DNA of 7,559 nucleotides, from positions 1 through 7,559 of the forward strand of contig CAMAVG010000042.1 of NCBI GenBank assembly GCA_945861605.1, in the 5' to 3' direction. The stretch comes from Rickettsia typhi. GTDB taxonomy: Bacteria > Pseudomonadota > Alphaproteobacteria > Rickettsiales > Deianiraeaceae. The notes beneath the pieces were generated by a model, which made no database searches, was not told the DNA's origin, and worked only from the letters and a program-made list of their open reading frames with translations. This document shows, piece after piece, positions 1 to 6,802 of this stretch. The position numbers and the translations under genes were made by a program. Position 1 is the stretch's first letter, and each line of letters starts with the position of its first letter.

Positions 1-1
1 T

Positions 2-355
2 TACCAAGGAACGCACGCTGATCGTGCTATAAAATTTGCCGATGTTATACTCCCAAGCGAGGCCTACACTGAAAAATTTGCAAGCTTCATCAACAACGAG
101 GGCAAAATTCAAACAACAATCAAAGCCGTCGAGTCGCCATCCGAAGCAAAAAATGACGAAGAAATTATTCGCATGATTACAAAAAAAATGCGGATATCCC
201 TGCCGGAATTTGCCCACATTTTAAGCCCGATCACCGTTCAAATTGCGACCGAAATCCATGGAAAATTCACAATTCCACGCTTGGAATCGCGTTTTCGCAC
301 ATGCTCAATTTCGCGAAACTCGAAAACGATGCTCGAATGTGAAAAACAGCTTTGA
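2..355 (+). CDS. nuoG: NADH-quinone oxidoreductase subunit G, C-terminal end (partial)
   Basis: This is the last 117 codons of a gene that begins before the window. NuoG is the large iron-sulfur subunit of respiratory complex I, in the peripheral arm on the cytoplasmic face of the membrane. The visible part starts YQGTHADRAIKFADVILPS, then AYTEKFASFINNEGKIQ. This is the conserved molybdopterin-oxidoreductase-like block of NuoG, in which a target for an 'ADVILP...YTEK...N.EG..Q' pattern is typical. After it comes a variable tail ending in ECEKQL. The reading frame is open from base 2 to the TGA at 353-355. The next gene's ATG shares the final A, so the two are probably translationally coupled. 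Usually nuoH and nuoI follow nuoG; here a heme-synthesis-type gene follows. Another molybdopterin oxidoreductase is possible but less likely, because the EKF...NNEGK spacing fits NuoG best. Confidence 0.85.
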   Translation, partial: YQGTHADRAIKFADVILPSEAYTEKFASFINNEGKIQTTIKAVESPSEAKNDEEIIRMITKKMRISLPEFAHILSPITVQIATEIHGKFTIPRLESRFRTCSISRNSKTMLECEKQL

Positions 356-1491
356 TGAAAATCAACATTATTGGCGGTGGAATTTCCGGCCTCGCACTGG
401 GTTTTTTTGCCAAGCGTGCCGGCCTCGATTTCACAATTTACGAATCATCGCAGCGATGCGGCGGCGTTATTTCAACTCAAAACACACAATTTGGCGCAAT
501 ACACCATGGCCCACATTTGGCACGACTTTCGCCGGAGCTTGAAGAAGTTTTGCGTTTTCTTGCCGTTGATTGCCTAAAAACGGAAAAAAATGAGAGATTT
601 TTACTCAAAAATGGGAAAATTTGTAAAATTTCACCAACTTTTGGGCAATATTTTGAAATTCTGGCTAGCATTTTCAGAAAGAGGAAGCAAAAATACGAGT
701 CTCTGGAGGATTTTGCATCACATCATTTTGGAAAAACGACCGCAAGCGTTCAAATTCAGGCACTTGTAAACGGCATTTTTGCATGCAACATCGCGGATTT
801 GCACGAAACGGCGTTGAAATCAATATATTTCACCGAAAAGCGTGCGATTTATTCAATTTTGACGAAAATTTTCGCAAAAAAACGCAAAAATCAAGGAAAA
901 GTGCAAATAATTCGCCCAATTGGTGGATTTCAGACTCTGATTGACGCGATTGTTGAATATTTGCGTGAAAATATTGTATTTGGGCAAGAAATTCGTAAAA
1001 TTGATGAAAATTCGTGCAATTTTATCACGATTCCCGCATTTTTAGCCAGCAAAATTGACGGAATTCCGGAAAATATTCGTGCAATATGCGAAAATGTTCG
1101 CTATCAAACCCTTCATGTTGCGACGATTTTCACCGAAACTGCGATTAATCTTGAGGGAATTGGCTGTCTTTCAAGCAATAACGAAGGCATTTTGGGCGTT
1201 TTGTTTAATTCTTCTGCGTTTCGTGAAAAATATACATCATATTCCGTTTTTTACAAAAATTTCACGGAAAATGAGGTTGATGAGTGGTTTTTCGGCTTTT
1301 TTGGCGTGAAAATCGTGAAATCCTACCATTTTGAGTACAAAAATGCCATTCCGTTGCACAATTCTGTCGTTCATGATTTAATTTTGCAAAATTCTAGCAA
1401 TACGAGGATTTTCTCCAACTATTCCGGTCAAATTTCATTGAGTGACATTTTTACGAACGCCAAAAAGACGATTTCCAGCCTGAAGCTTTAG
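355..1491 (+). CDS. hemY: Protoporphyrinogen oxidase-like FAD-dependent protein (HemY type)
   Basis: The product has 378 residues. Family members oxidise protoporphyrinogen IX (or coproporphyrinogen III) with FAD late in heme synthesis, at the inner membrane. An N-terminal Rossmann fold shows GGGISGL at 7-13, the ribose-binding Glu at 30, and R34 with GG at 36-37. HHGPH follows at 50-54. LVNGIFACNIADL at 137-149 matches the substrate-domain block usually seen as 'L..GI.A.D...L'. GGFQTLIDAI is at 190-199. GCLSSNNEGILGVLFNSS at 270-287 matches the family block 'GFG.L....LG..F.SS'. The C-terminal FAD block is NYSGQISLSD, 355-364. At 378 residues it is shorter than the roughly 450 usual for this family, but the blocks are all in order, so it looks compact rather than truncated. 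The ATG at 355 overlaps the nuoG stop (TGATG); a TTG at 352 is an alternative start. No Shine-Dalgarno is visible, consistent with coupling to nuoG. Another flavin amine oxidase remains possible. Confidence 0.78.
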   Translation: MKINIIGGGISGLALGFFAKRAGLDFTIYESSQRCGGVISTQNTQFGAIHHGPHLARLSPELEEVLRFLAVDCLKTEKNERFLLKNGKICKISPTFGQYFEILASIFRKRKQKYESLEDFASHHFGKTTASVQIQALVNGIFACNIADLHETALKSIYFTEKRAIYSILTKIFAKKRKNQGKVQIIRPIGGFQTLIDAIVEYLRENIVFGQEIRKIDENSCNFITIPAFLASKIDGIPENIRAICENVRYQTLHVATIFTETAINLEGIGCLSSNNEGILGVLFNSSAFREKYTSYSVFYKNFTENEVDEWFFGFFGVKIVKSYHFEYKNAIPLHNSVVHDLILQNSSNTRIFSNYSGQISLSDIFTNAKKTISSLKL

Positions 1492-1498
1492 GTTTTTT
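1477..1498 (+). terminator. Possible intrinsic terminator of the nuoG-hemY unit
   Basis: CCTGA (1479-1483) pairs with TTTAGG (1488-1492) across an AGCT loop, including one G-T pair. A-T and G-T pairs can extend it outward to 1477/1494. A run of six T follows at 1493-1498. The hemY stop codon lies inside the stem. The stem is short and partly wobble, so termination may be weak. It sits exactly where hemY and the oppositely oriented pstA meet. Confidence 0.4.
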
Positions 1499-2612
1499 GC
1501 AATTTATTGCGGATTATATGCACGAAAAAGTTGATGATCGTGAGAAATACGATGAACACCATAATTCCCGCGGATGCGTATTCGATGAATGCTTCTTGTG
1601 GGTCGCTCGTCCAAAGAAAAATTTGCAATGGCAGTGTGGTTGTGGGTTCGTTTGCGATTGAATGCGGGGTTGAGCTTGAAAAAAATGCCATTCCAATTAC
1701 GATTAACGGGGCGGTTTCTCCGGCTGCCCTTGCAATTGAGAGTAGAATCCCTGTGATAATTCGCGGCATGGATAGTGGTAAAGTGACGATAAAAACCGCC
1801 TGAACATTGCTCAAACCCAGTGATAACGCGGAATCTTTGTAGCCTTGTGGAACCATTGATGCGGCGTTGTATGTTATCATGATTACCATTGGGAGGATCA
1901 AAAGTGCTAGTGCAATTCCACCAATAAGTGCGGAAGCCCTGCTAAATTCAAAAATATTGACGAAAATATTCAGCACAATTATGCCGTAAATGATTGATGG
2001 AATTGATGCGAGGTTTTGAATGTTAATCTTTAAAATGGATTTCATTACTCCGTTATTTAAAAATTCGGATATATAAAGCCCGACCAAAATGCCCGCAGGA
2101 ATTGTGAGGACGATGAAAATTAGAAGAACATAGAGTGAGCCAATCGTTGCACCCTTGATTCCTGAAACTTCGGGGTAAATTGAGTTGTTGTTCGTGAAGA
2201 ATTTCCAGTTGAAGCCTGTTTGAATGAGGTTGTTTGTCATTGCATATTCCACGATTTTTTTGTAATCCGAGGCAAGCTCTTTGTGTTCAGCTGTGCCTTT
2301 TAGCACATATTTCTTGAAATCGTATTTGGTTGGTGTCCAGAACTCGGAGGCGGAGCGTTTGTCGTATTTGATCGATTTTGGAAAGAAGTTTTCAAGATTG
2401 CTGTGCTCGGTGTTATTTTTGATGAAATTTTCAAGGTCGGAATTGTAGTAAATTTCAACGGTTTGAAGTGGTAAAATGGCGTTTTTTGTAATTGCAAAAA
2501 GGAAAATCCCAAGAATGAAAAGGCAAAAAAGTGCTGCAAACATTGAAAAAGATTGGAAAATCAATGCCTTGCGATATCTTCTTTTAAGGAATGAATTCTG
2601 TGTTTTAAGCAT
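1488..2612 (-). CDS. pstA: Phosphate ABC transporter permease PstA
   Basis: The product has 374 residues. PstA is one of the two membrane permeases of the high-affinity phosphate importer, working with PstC, the ATPase PstB and the binding protein PstS. A first membrane helix lies at about 17-41. A hydrophilic segment of about 110 residues follows, probably periplasmic; I recall similar inserts in alphaproteobacterial PstA proteins. The binding-protein-dependent permease core starts near 150: helices at roughly 155-180, 200-222, 226-248, 270-292, 298-312 and 346-368. LASIPSIIYG at 201-210 and IARAAGETAPLIVIG at 293-307 are hallmark PstA/PstC segments. The coupling-loop (EAA-like) stretch is YKDSALSLGLSNVQAVFIVTLP, 258-279. 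The ATG at 2610-2612 lies 57 bases after hisS with no clear Shine-Dalgarno. pstC is not upstream and pstB not downstream. The last four bases overlap the end of convergent hemY. Confidence 0.92.
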   Translation of the reverse strand: MLKTQNSFLKRRYRKALIFQSFSMFAALFCLFILGIFLFAITKNAILPLQTVEIYYNSDLENFIKNNTEHSNLENFFPKSIKYDKRSASEFWTPTKYDFKKYVLKGTAEHKELASDYKKIVEYAMTNNLIQTGFNWKFFTNNNSIYPEVSGIKGATIGSLYVLLIFIVLTIPAGILVGLYISEFLNNGVMKSILKINIQNLASIPSIIYGIIVLNIFVNIFEFSRASALIGGIALALLILPMVIMITYNAASMVPQGYKDSALSLGLSNVQAVFIVTLPLSMPRIITGILLSIARAAGETAPLIVIGMAFFSSSTPHSIANEPTTTLPLQIFLWTSDPQEAFIEYASAGIMVFIVFLTIINFFVHIIRNKLQKT

Positions 2613-2669
2613 ATCTGTTTTTTGTTGAATTGCAAATAAACGGCAAAATATTAAAAATCAATGAAAAAA

Positions 2670-3926
2670 TTAAAGAACGATGTTTCCAACCTCTTGGTTG
2701 TGGACTAAATCCTTGATTGTCGCTGTTTTCAGCTCCAATTCCCTTTCGCCAATTACGATTGCAAATGAATTGCCTATGGATGAAAGCCTTTGAAGAGTCT
2801 TCCCAATTTTGTTTTTCTCAACGCAAATTTCTTGGAATGAGGCATCGGTCTGGTCATTTTTTATGCGATTTATTAACTCAAATGCGTTGAAATTTCCGCT
2901 TTCGCTTACTTCTTGCGTTGTGATTATAAAAATTTGCTTACTTACTTGCGTTGAATCCAAAAGAAGTAAAAGCCTTTCAATTCCGCCGCCAAACCCAATT
3001 GCGTTCGTTGGCTTTCCTCCCATTTGAGACACAAGCGCGTCGTATCTTCCGCCACCAAGAACCGCTAAATTTTCGCCGTTTTCTGAAATTGGTGCAACAA
3101 ATTCGAAAATCACGCCGGTGTAGTAATCCAGTCCGCGAACAAGGTTTTCGTCAATTTCAAATTGAAGATTTTCAACACCTGAAAGGAATTTGACGATTTT
3201 TTCAAGGCGAAGTTTATCTTCGTTTGAGTGGAAATCCGAGATTTTTGGAACGCCGGCAAGGAGTGCAATATCCTGTTTTTCCTTGCTGTCCAAAATTCGT
3301 AGCGGGTTTTTTTCAAGTCGAACCTTGCTCGTTTCGGAGAGCTGTTCAAAATGTTTTGCGAAATATTCCTTCACGGCAATGGTGTATGGTGTTTTTGCAT
3401 CGCCAAGATAATTCAGCAAAAGCTTCACTTTTCCAATCACGCCAAGGCTTTGTAGAATTTCAATTGCAACTGCAAAGGCGATGATATCCGACCTTTCGTT
3501 AAAACATTCGAAATTTATTTGGTGAAATTCACGATATCGACCCTTTTTCGGGCGGTCATAACGAAAAATTTGCCCCCATGAAAACAAACGAAGTGGGGCT
3601 GGGTGCGAATTTAATTCGTAGTTTTCCAAAAATGCACGAACAATTCCCGCTGTGAATTCAGGACGCAGTGCCAAATTTCGCCCACCCATATCTTCAAAAC
3701 GATAAAGTTCCTTTGAAACGGCATCTGATGTTTCGCCGATGTTTCGCTCAAAAAGTGAAGTGTTTTCAAATGTTGGCGTGCGAATAGTGTTGAAGTTGTG
3801 CAATTTTCCAACTGTGGAAGCACAATTTACAATTGTTTCGAATTTATCGTAATTTGAAAAGAAAATATCCTGTGTTCCGCGTGGTTTTTGGAAGTCTTCA
3901 CTATTTTGCATTGGGGTTTGAATCAT
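2670..3926 (-). CDS. hisS: Histidyl-tRNA synthetase (class II)
   Basis: The product has 418 residues, close to the usual length of about 420. It charges tRNA-His with histidine in the cytoplasm. All the class II and HisRS signatures are present in order: KPRGTQDIF at 14-22; ALRPEFTAGIVRA at 86-98; motif 2 as FRYDRPKKGRYREFHQ, 121-136; the histidine-binding loop LVRGLDYYTG at 262-271; LGGGRYDALV at 290-299; and motif 3 as GFGGGIERL, 311-319. The anticodon-binding domain follows from about 330 to the end. Motif 2 is of the general bacterial form, not the divergent form reported for some alphaproteobacteria such as Caulobacter. The first ATG (3926) overlaps the end of plsX by 26 bases. A second in-frame ATG at 3911 is equally possible, since residues 1-15 carry no conserved sequence. 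Neither start has a clear Shine-Dalgarno, so translation coupled to plsX is likely. Confidence 0.96.
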   Translation of the reverse strand: MIQTPMQNSEDFQKPRGTQDIFFSNYDKFETIVNCASTVGKLHNFNTIRTPTFENTSLFERNIGETSDAVSKELYRFEDMGGRNLALRPEFTAGIVRAFLENYELNSHPAPLRLFSWGQIFRYDRPKKGRYREFHQINFECFNERSDIIAFAVAIEILQSLGVIGKVKLLLNYLGDAKTPYTIAVKEYFAKHFEQLSETSKVRLEKNPLRILDSKEKQDIALLAGVPKISDFHSNEDKLRLEKIVKFLSGVENLQFEIDENLVRGLDYYTGVIFEFVAPISENGENLAVLGGGRYDALVSQMGGKPTNAIGFGGGIERLLLLLDSTQVSKQIFIITTQEVSESGNFNAFELINRIKNDQTDASFQEICVEKNKIGKTLQRLSSIGNSFAIVIGERELELKTATIKDLVHNQEVGNIVL

Positions 3927-4953
3927 TGTTTGTCATTTCTGATGTTGCGTTGTGTTCTTCGTGAATTGCTTGGATTTCACTGCGAAGCTGTTCGTTAATT
4001 CCGGATTCAACCAAGTTGCAAGTTGTCGCGATTGCATTGGCAAAACCCTTTGCGTTACTGGAGCCATGGCTTTTCACAGTAATTCCGTTTAAACCAAGAA
4101 ACATTGCACCGTTGTAGTTGTTTGGATCAATTTTTTTCTGGATTTTCTTGAAGTAAGGATATGCGATTGCAACGGCGATTTTCCCCAAAATTGAAGACAT
4201 TAGATACTTTTTTAAGAAGAATTTCATAGTCTTGCCCGAGCCCTCCATCGCCTTTAAAACGATATTTCCAGTGAAGCCGTCCGTCACAATAACATTTGTT
4301 TTTCCGTGGTGGAGTGTATCGCCTTCGATGAAGCCTATAAAGTTTTTTGATAGCGGTGAGTTTTGAAACAAAGTGTAGGCTTCTTGCACGAGTGCCGTTC
4401 CTTTGTTTTCTTCTGTTCCAATATTCAGAATTCCAACAGTTGGATTTTCAATATTAAACGCAGATTTCAAAAATGCAGAGCCCATAATTCCAAATTCAAG
4501 GAAGTTTTGCGGGGAACATTCGGTGTTGGCACCCATATCGAGTAAAACGGAAACGGAGTTTATTGTGGGAATCACGGTGCAGATGGCAGGTCGTGTGATT
4601 TCCTCAATTGTGCGGTAGTAAAGTTTGGATATGCTCATCAAAGCACCGGTATTTCCGGAGGATATCGTTGCGTGTGACTTCCCTTCTTGTGTCGCCTTAA
4701 TTGCAAGTGACATCGACGATTCCTTCTTCCTAACAGCAATTGAGACCTTATCTTCAGCGGAGATATCATCATTTGATTCAAAAAACTCACAACGACTGCT
4801 AAGGGATCGCCTCGCTTTTTTAATTGCAACGCTTGAACCAAAACAAAGGAAGTGAACATTTTTGTGATTTTCAAGTGCAATTTTAAGTCCATCAATTGTT
4901 GATTTTGGTGCTTTATCGCCACCCATAAGGTCAATTGCTATTGTGATTTTCAT
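3901..4953 (-). CDS. plsX: Phosphate acyltransferase PlsX
   Basis: The product has 350 residues. PlsX makes acyl-phosphate from acyl-ACP and phosphate, the first step of the PlsX/PlsY route to phosphatidic acid; it is a peripheral membrane enzyme. Family blocks are clear: IDLMGGDKAP at 7-16; ATISSGNTGALM at 95-106; LLDMGAN at 137-143; GILNIGTEENKG at 174-185; VTDGFTGN at 223-230; NYNGAMFLGLNG at 279-290; and KSHGSSN at 294-300. The C-terminal 15 or so residues are a hydrophilic Asn/Ser/Thr-rich tail. The ATG is preceded directly by TAGGAAG, an AGGA only two to three bases from the start codon and closer than normal. In many bacteria plsX follows rpmF and precedes fabH; neither is here, and hisS follows instead, overlapping by 26 bases. 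Confidence 0.96.
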   Translation of the reverse strand: MKITIAIDLMGGDKAPKSTIDGLKIALENHKNVHFLCFGSSVAIKKARRSLSSRCEFFESNDDISAEDKVSIAVRKKESSMSLAIKATQEGKSHATISSGNTGALMSISKLYYRTIEEITRPAICTVIPTINSVSVLLDMGANTECSPQNFLEFGIMGSAFLKSAFNIENPTVGILNIGTEENKGTALVQEAYTLFQNSPLSKNFIGFIEGDTLHHGKTNVIVTDGFTGNIVLKAMEGSGKTMKFFLKKYLMSSILGKIAVAIAYPYFKKIQKKIDPNNYNGAMFLGLNGITVKSHGSSNAKGFANAIATTCNLVESGINEQLRSEIQAIHEEHNATSEMTNNDSNPNAK

Positions 4954-4968
4954 CTTCCTAATAAATTA

Positions 4969-4998
4969 TTTATACCGTAAAAATATTTCCATTTTCAA
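4969..4998 (-). promoter_or_regulatory. Predicted sigma70-type promoter for plsX-hisS(-pstA)
   Basis: Read on the minus strand, TTGAAA (4993-4998) and TATAAA (4969-4974) are separated by 18 bases. Each differs from the consensus box at one position. The -10 box is 15 bases from the plsX ATG, so the transcript would have a very short leader of about 8-10 bases. Such boxes arise easily by chance in AT-rich DNA. Confidence 0.45.
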
Positions 4999-5047
4999 AA
5001 TATATTCAAAAGTCAATGAATTTGTTTTGCGTTGGCGGAGTTGTTAA

Positions 5048-5170
5048 ATGACTTGTTGCATGGAGAAATTTGCATATAGTAAAAAACCTGCTTCCATATT
5101 GAATTTTCTTCAAGCATTGTTCTATCGTTGTGACCGTTGTGAAGCATTGGTTTGCGGAAAATTTTGGTAA
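5048..5170 (+). CDS. Possible small Cys-rich peptide, 40 residues, unknown
   Basis: I do not recognise this product. ATG at 5048, stop TAA at 5168-5170. The sequence begins MTCCMEKFAYSK, continues through a hydrophobic SILNFLQALFY (16-26), and ends in RCDRCEALVCGKFW (27-40). It has five Cys, with C28-x2-C31 followed by C36, plus C3 and C4. What favours a gene is the ribosome binding site: GGCGGAG (5034-5040) lies seven bases before the ATG, the best-placed Shine-Dalgarno in the window, while most neighbouring genes have none. RCDRCE comes from an in-frame tandem nine-base repeat (CGTTGTGAC/CGTTGTGAA, 5126-5143). It is divergent from plsX and points toward nuoK. A second ATG at 5060 would give 36 residues. 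No clear promoter precedes it. At this length a chance ORF cannot be excluded. Confidence 0.33.
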   Translation: MTCCMEKFAYSKKPASILNFLQALFYRCDRCEALVCGKFW

Positions 5171-5187
5171 ATTTTGGCAAAATCACT

Positions 5188-5274
5188 TCTGAAAATATCT
5201 GAATTTGCTGAAAATATCTGAAAAAATGGGGTAAATGTCTGAAAATTGTCTGAAATTGTCTGAATTTTTCTGAA
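5188..5274. repeat. Array of TCTGAA units about one helical turn apart
   Basis: Exact TCTGAA begins at 5188, 5198, 5217, 5238, 5249, 5259 and 5269, with a GCTGAA variant at 5207. Steps are 10, 9, 10, 21 (one unit missing around 5228), 11, 10 and 10 bases. Each unit is followed by an A- or T-rich stretch, giving degenerate ten-base repeats such as TCTGAAATTG. A ten-base period does not preserve a reading frame, so the array is not coding; the minus-strand ORF through it (5122-5313) is a by-product. Regularly phased A-tracts would bend DNA. Alternatively this is a decayed tandem repeat or a row of protein binding sites. Confidence 0.7.
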
Positions 5275-5289
5275 AATTTGTTTTTCAGA
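5269..5289. repeat. Inverted repeat TCTGAAAA / TTTTCAGA
   Basis: A perfect eight-base stem with a five-base TTTGT loop. Its left arm is the last unit of the TCTGAA array and its right arm the first unit in inverted orientation. No T-tract follows on either strand, so a terminator is unlikely. Confidence 0.6.
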
Positions 5290-5336
5290 CAATGGAAAAG
5301 TCAATGATTGCAAGGGTTTGTGTGGGTTTTCAGATT

Positions 5337-5352
5337 TTTCAGATGTCTGAAA
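5337..5352. repeat. Palindrome TTTCAGA-TG-TCTGAAA
   Basis: A perfect seven-base inverted repeat with a two-base centre, built from the same TCTGAA unit as the nearby array. A further TTCAGA stands at 5329-5334, nine bases before the left arm. The form resembles a dimeric regulator's operator, but it lies downstream of nuoK and no promoter is evident beside it. Confidence 0.5.
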
Positions 5353-5397
5353 CGGATTTTTTGGAGTTTTTTAATTTTACGCGTTGGAACTTTGGAA

Positions 5398-5739
5398 TTA
5401 AACTTCCTTCGAAAGGGTTTGGGAATCGGATATTTGTTCCATCGATGACATTGTGATATCGCCTGTTTGGCGGTAGTGGATAATCAAAATTGCAAGACCA
5501 ATCGCAATTTCAGCTGCGGCAACTGTTAAAATGAAAATGACGAAAAGCTGCCCCATTGCGTTTCCACTGAATGCGGAAAATGCCACAAAGTTTAAATTCA
5601 CTGCAAGAAGCATTATTTCAATTGTGATTAAAATGTTGATAATTGATTTCCTGTTGTAGAGTAATCCAAAAATTCCAATCGAAAAAAGAAAAATTGCAAG
5701 ACCCACAAAATGCGTCAATGGCACATTAAATTCAAACAT
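5398..5739 (-). CDS. nuoK: NADH-quinone oxidoreductase subunit K
   Basis: The product has 113 residues; NuoK is usually about 100-105. It is a proton-pumping membrane subunit of complex I, homologous to MrpC/ND4L. Three membrane helices lie at about 8-28, 33-54 and 63-88. The two functional glutamates of the family are present: E41 in TIEIMLLAVNLNFVAF and E77 in LTVAAAEIAIGLAI (Glu36 and Glu72 in E. coli). After HYRQTGDI comes a slightly long hydrophilic tail, SSMEQISDSQTLSKEV. The ATG lies inside the end of the LptF/LptG gene (overlap ATGTTTGA, eight bases), so coupled translation is likely. AAAGGAA stands upstream but 14 bases away, too far for normal use. nuoJ and nuoL, its usual neighbours, are absent from this window. 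Confidence 0.95.
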   Translation of the reverse strand: MFEFNVPLTHFVGLAIFLFSIGIFGLLYNRKSIINILITIEIMLLAVNLNFVAFSAFSGNAMGQLFVIFILTVAAAEIAIGLAILIIHYRQTGDITMSSMEQISDSQTLSKEV

Positions 5740-6802
5740 GTTTTTTGTATAAAAATTCCTTTTTGTTGATTAGATAAATAAATGCGAATGTCAAGAGGGT
5801 ATTTGCATAAACAAGCCAAAAATTTGAAGGAGTATGAAATGCGTTGTTGATTTTCTCCGAAATAAAAATGATGTATATTAATATAAGAGACATGATGATT
5901 GTGTGGGTAATTTTGTAACCCGCTCTGTTTCGATGGAATTTGATCATCAATGTTACAAGTGCGAACATTATGAGTAAAACTGAAAGTGCTGGAATTATTC
6001 GTTTGTTGAATTCCTTGATGCAATCGGTGTTGCCGGTTGAATTGTATTCACGAATAAGACTTATGATGTTCAAGTGCTTCAAGTAAGTTTCTTTTTCCTC
6101 ATTTGCGAAAAAATTTATTTGGGTCTCAAGCGTTTGAAATTTGATTAAATCCTCGGAATCGCTTTTTGTTGTGAGGATTGTCGCGTTGTTTGCATCAATC
6201 CCAAGCATTTTAGAATTCGACCACGCTTCTTGAATATTGCCAACGAAGATGAAGTCTCCAGTTTCTGTTTCTTGGTGAATAAATGTAATTGGAATGTGCT
6301 TGAGGGAGTTGTATGGCGATGTTACAATGGTAATATTTTCAAGCTTTTTGATGGAATTTGGTATTATGAAGTTTTTGATTTTCGATTTAATAATCGAATT
6401 TTGTACTTCGTTTCGAATTTGCGTTGTTTTTGGTAAAAGAAAAAAAGATGTCAACAGCATGAACAGGAATATGCAAATTCCAACAATACTAAATGTTTTG
6501 AACAGCTTGATGTTTGAAATTCCTGCGTTTTTTAAAATCACAATTTGTGAAGTTGAAAGAAGTTGGTTGATTGTCAAAACAATGGAAATTCCAACGGCAA
6601 ATGGTATTATTGAATATAGTATGTATGGTATTATGTGGAAGGAAACGGCTGCGACATCCTGTATTGTCACGATTGATTCATCGGCGAGATCTCCTGCTAT
6701 GTTCAGGGTTTGCACCGCAATTAAAACCGCGGAAAGAAAGGGCGTCATTCTGAAAAAAAATGCAAGATACACCCTTATTATGTACTTTTGGTAGATCTTC
6801 AT
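5732..6802 (-). CDS. LptF/LptG-family LPS export permease
   Basis: The product has 356 residues, the usual family length. LptF and LptG form the inner-membrane pair that, with the ATPase LptB, extracts lipopolysaccharide and passes it to LptC and the Lpt bridge. The layout is that of the family: helices at about 13-37, 54-80 and 103-124, then a periplasmic beta-jellyroll-like region at about 125-265, then helices at 269-288, 300-315 and 329-345. ILKNAGISNIKLFKTF at 89-104 matches the conserved cytoplasmic loop ('..RAAG.S...L'). EFNKRIIPALSVLLIM at 264-279 matches the 'E...R...P' entry to the second membrane half. Sequence alone does not let me assign LptF or LptG, and the partner gene is not in the window. 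The start overlaps the DUF2628 stop (TGATG) and the end overlaps nuoK. No Shine-Dalgarno is visible. Confidence 0.85.
   Translation of the reverse strand: MKIYQKYIIRVYLAFFFRMTPFLSAVLIAVQTLNIAGDLADESIVTIQDVAAVSFHIIPYILYSIIPFAVGISIVLTINQLLSTSQIVILKNAGISNIKLFKTFSIVGICIFLFMLLTSFFLLPKTTQIRNEVQNSIIKSKIKNFIIPNSIKKLENITIVTSPYNSLKHIPITFIHQETETGDFIFVGNIQEAWSNSKMLGIDANNATILTTKSDSEDLIKFQTLETQINFFANEEKETYLKHLNIISLIREYNSTGNTDCIKEFNKRIIPALSVLLIMFALVTLMIKFHRNRAGYKITHTIIMSLILIYIIFISEKINNAFHTPSNFWLVYANTLLTFAFIYLINKKEFLYKKHV

Noticed and set aside
1507..1803. A 98-codon plus-strand ORF.
   Set aside because: It is the antisense shadow of the conserved PstA permease core.
5122..5313. A 63-codon minus-strand ORF across the intergenic region.
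   Set aside because: Its sequence is a by-product of the ten-base TCTGAA repeat, whose period does not keep a reading frame.
5260..5352. The hairpins downstream of nuoK as its terminator.
   Set aside because: Neither stem is GC-rich and neither is followed by a T-tract on the minus strand.
6294..6794. A 166-codon plus-strand ORF.
   Set aside because: It lies entirely antisense to the well-supported LptF/LptG-family gene and has no family features of its own.
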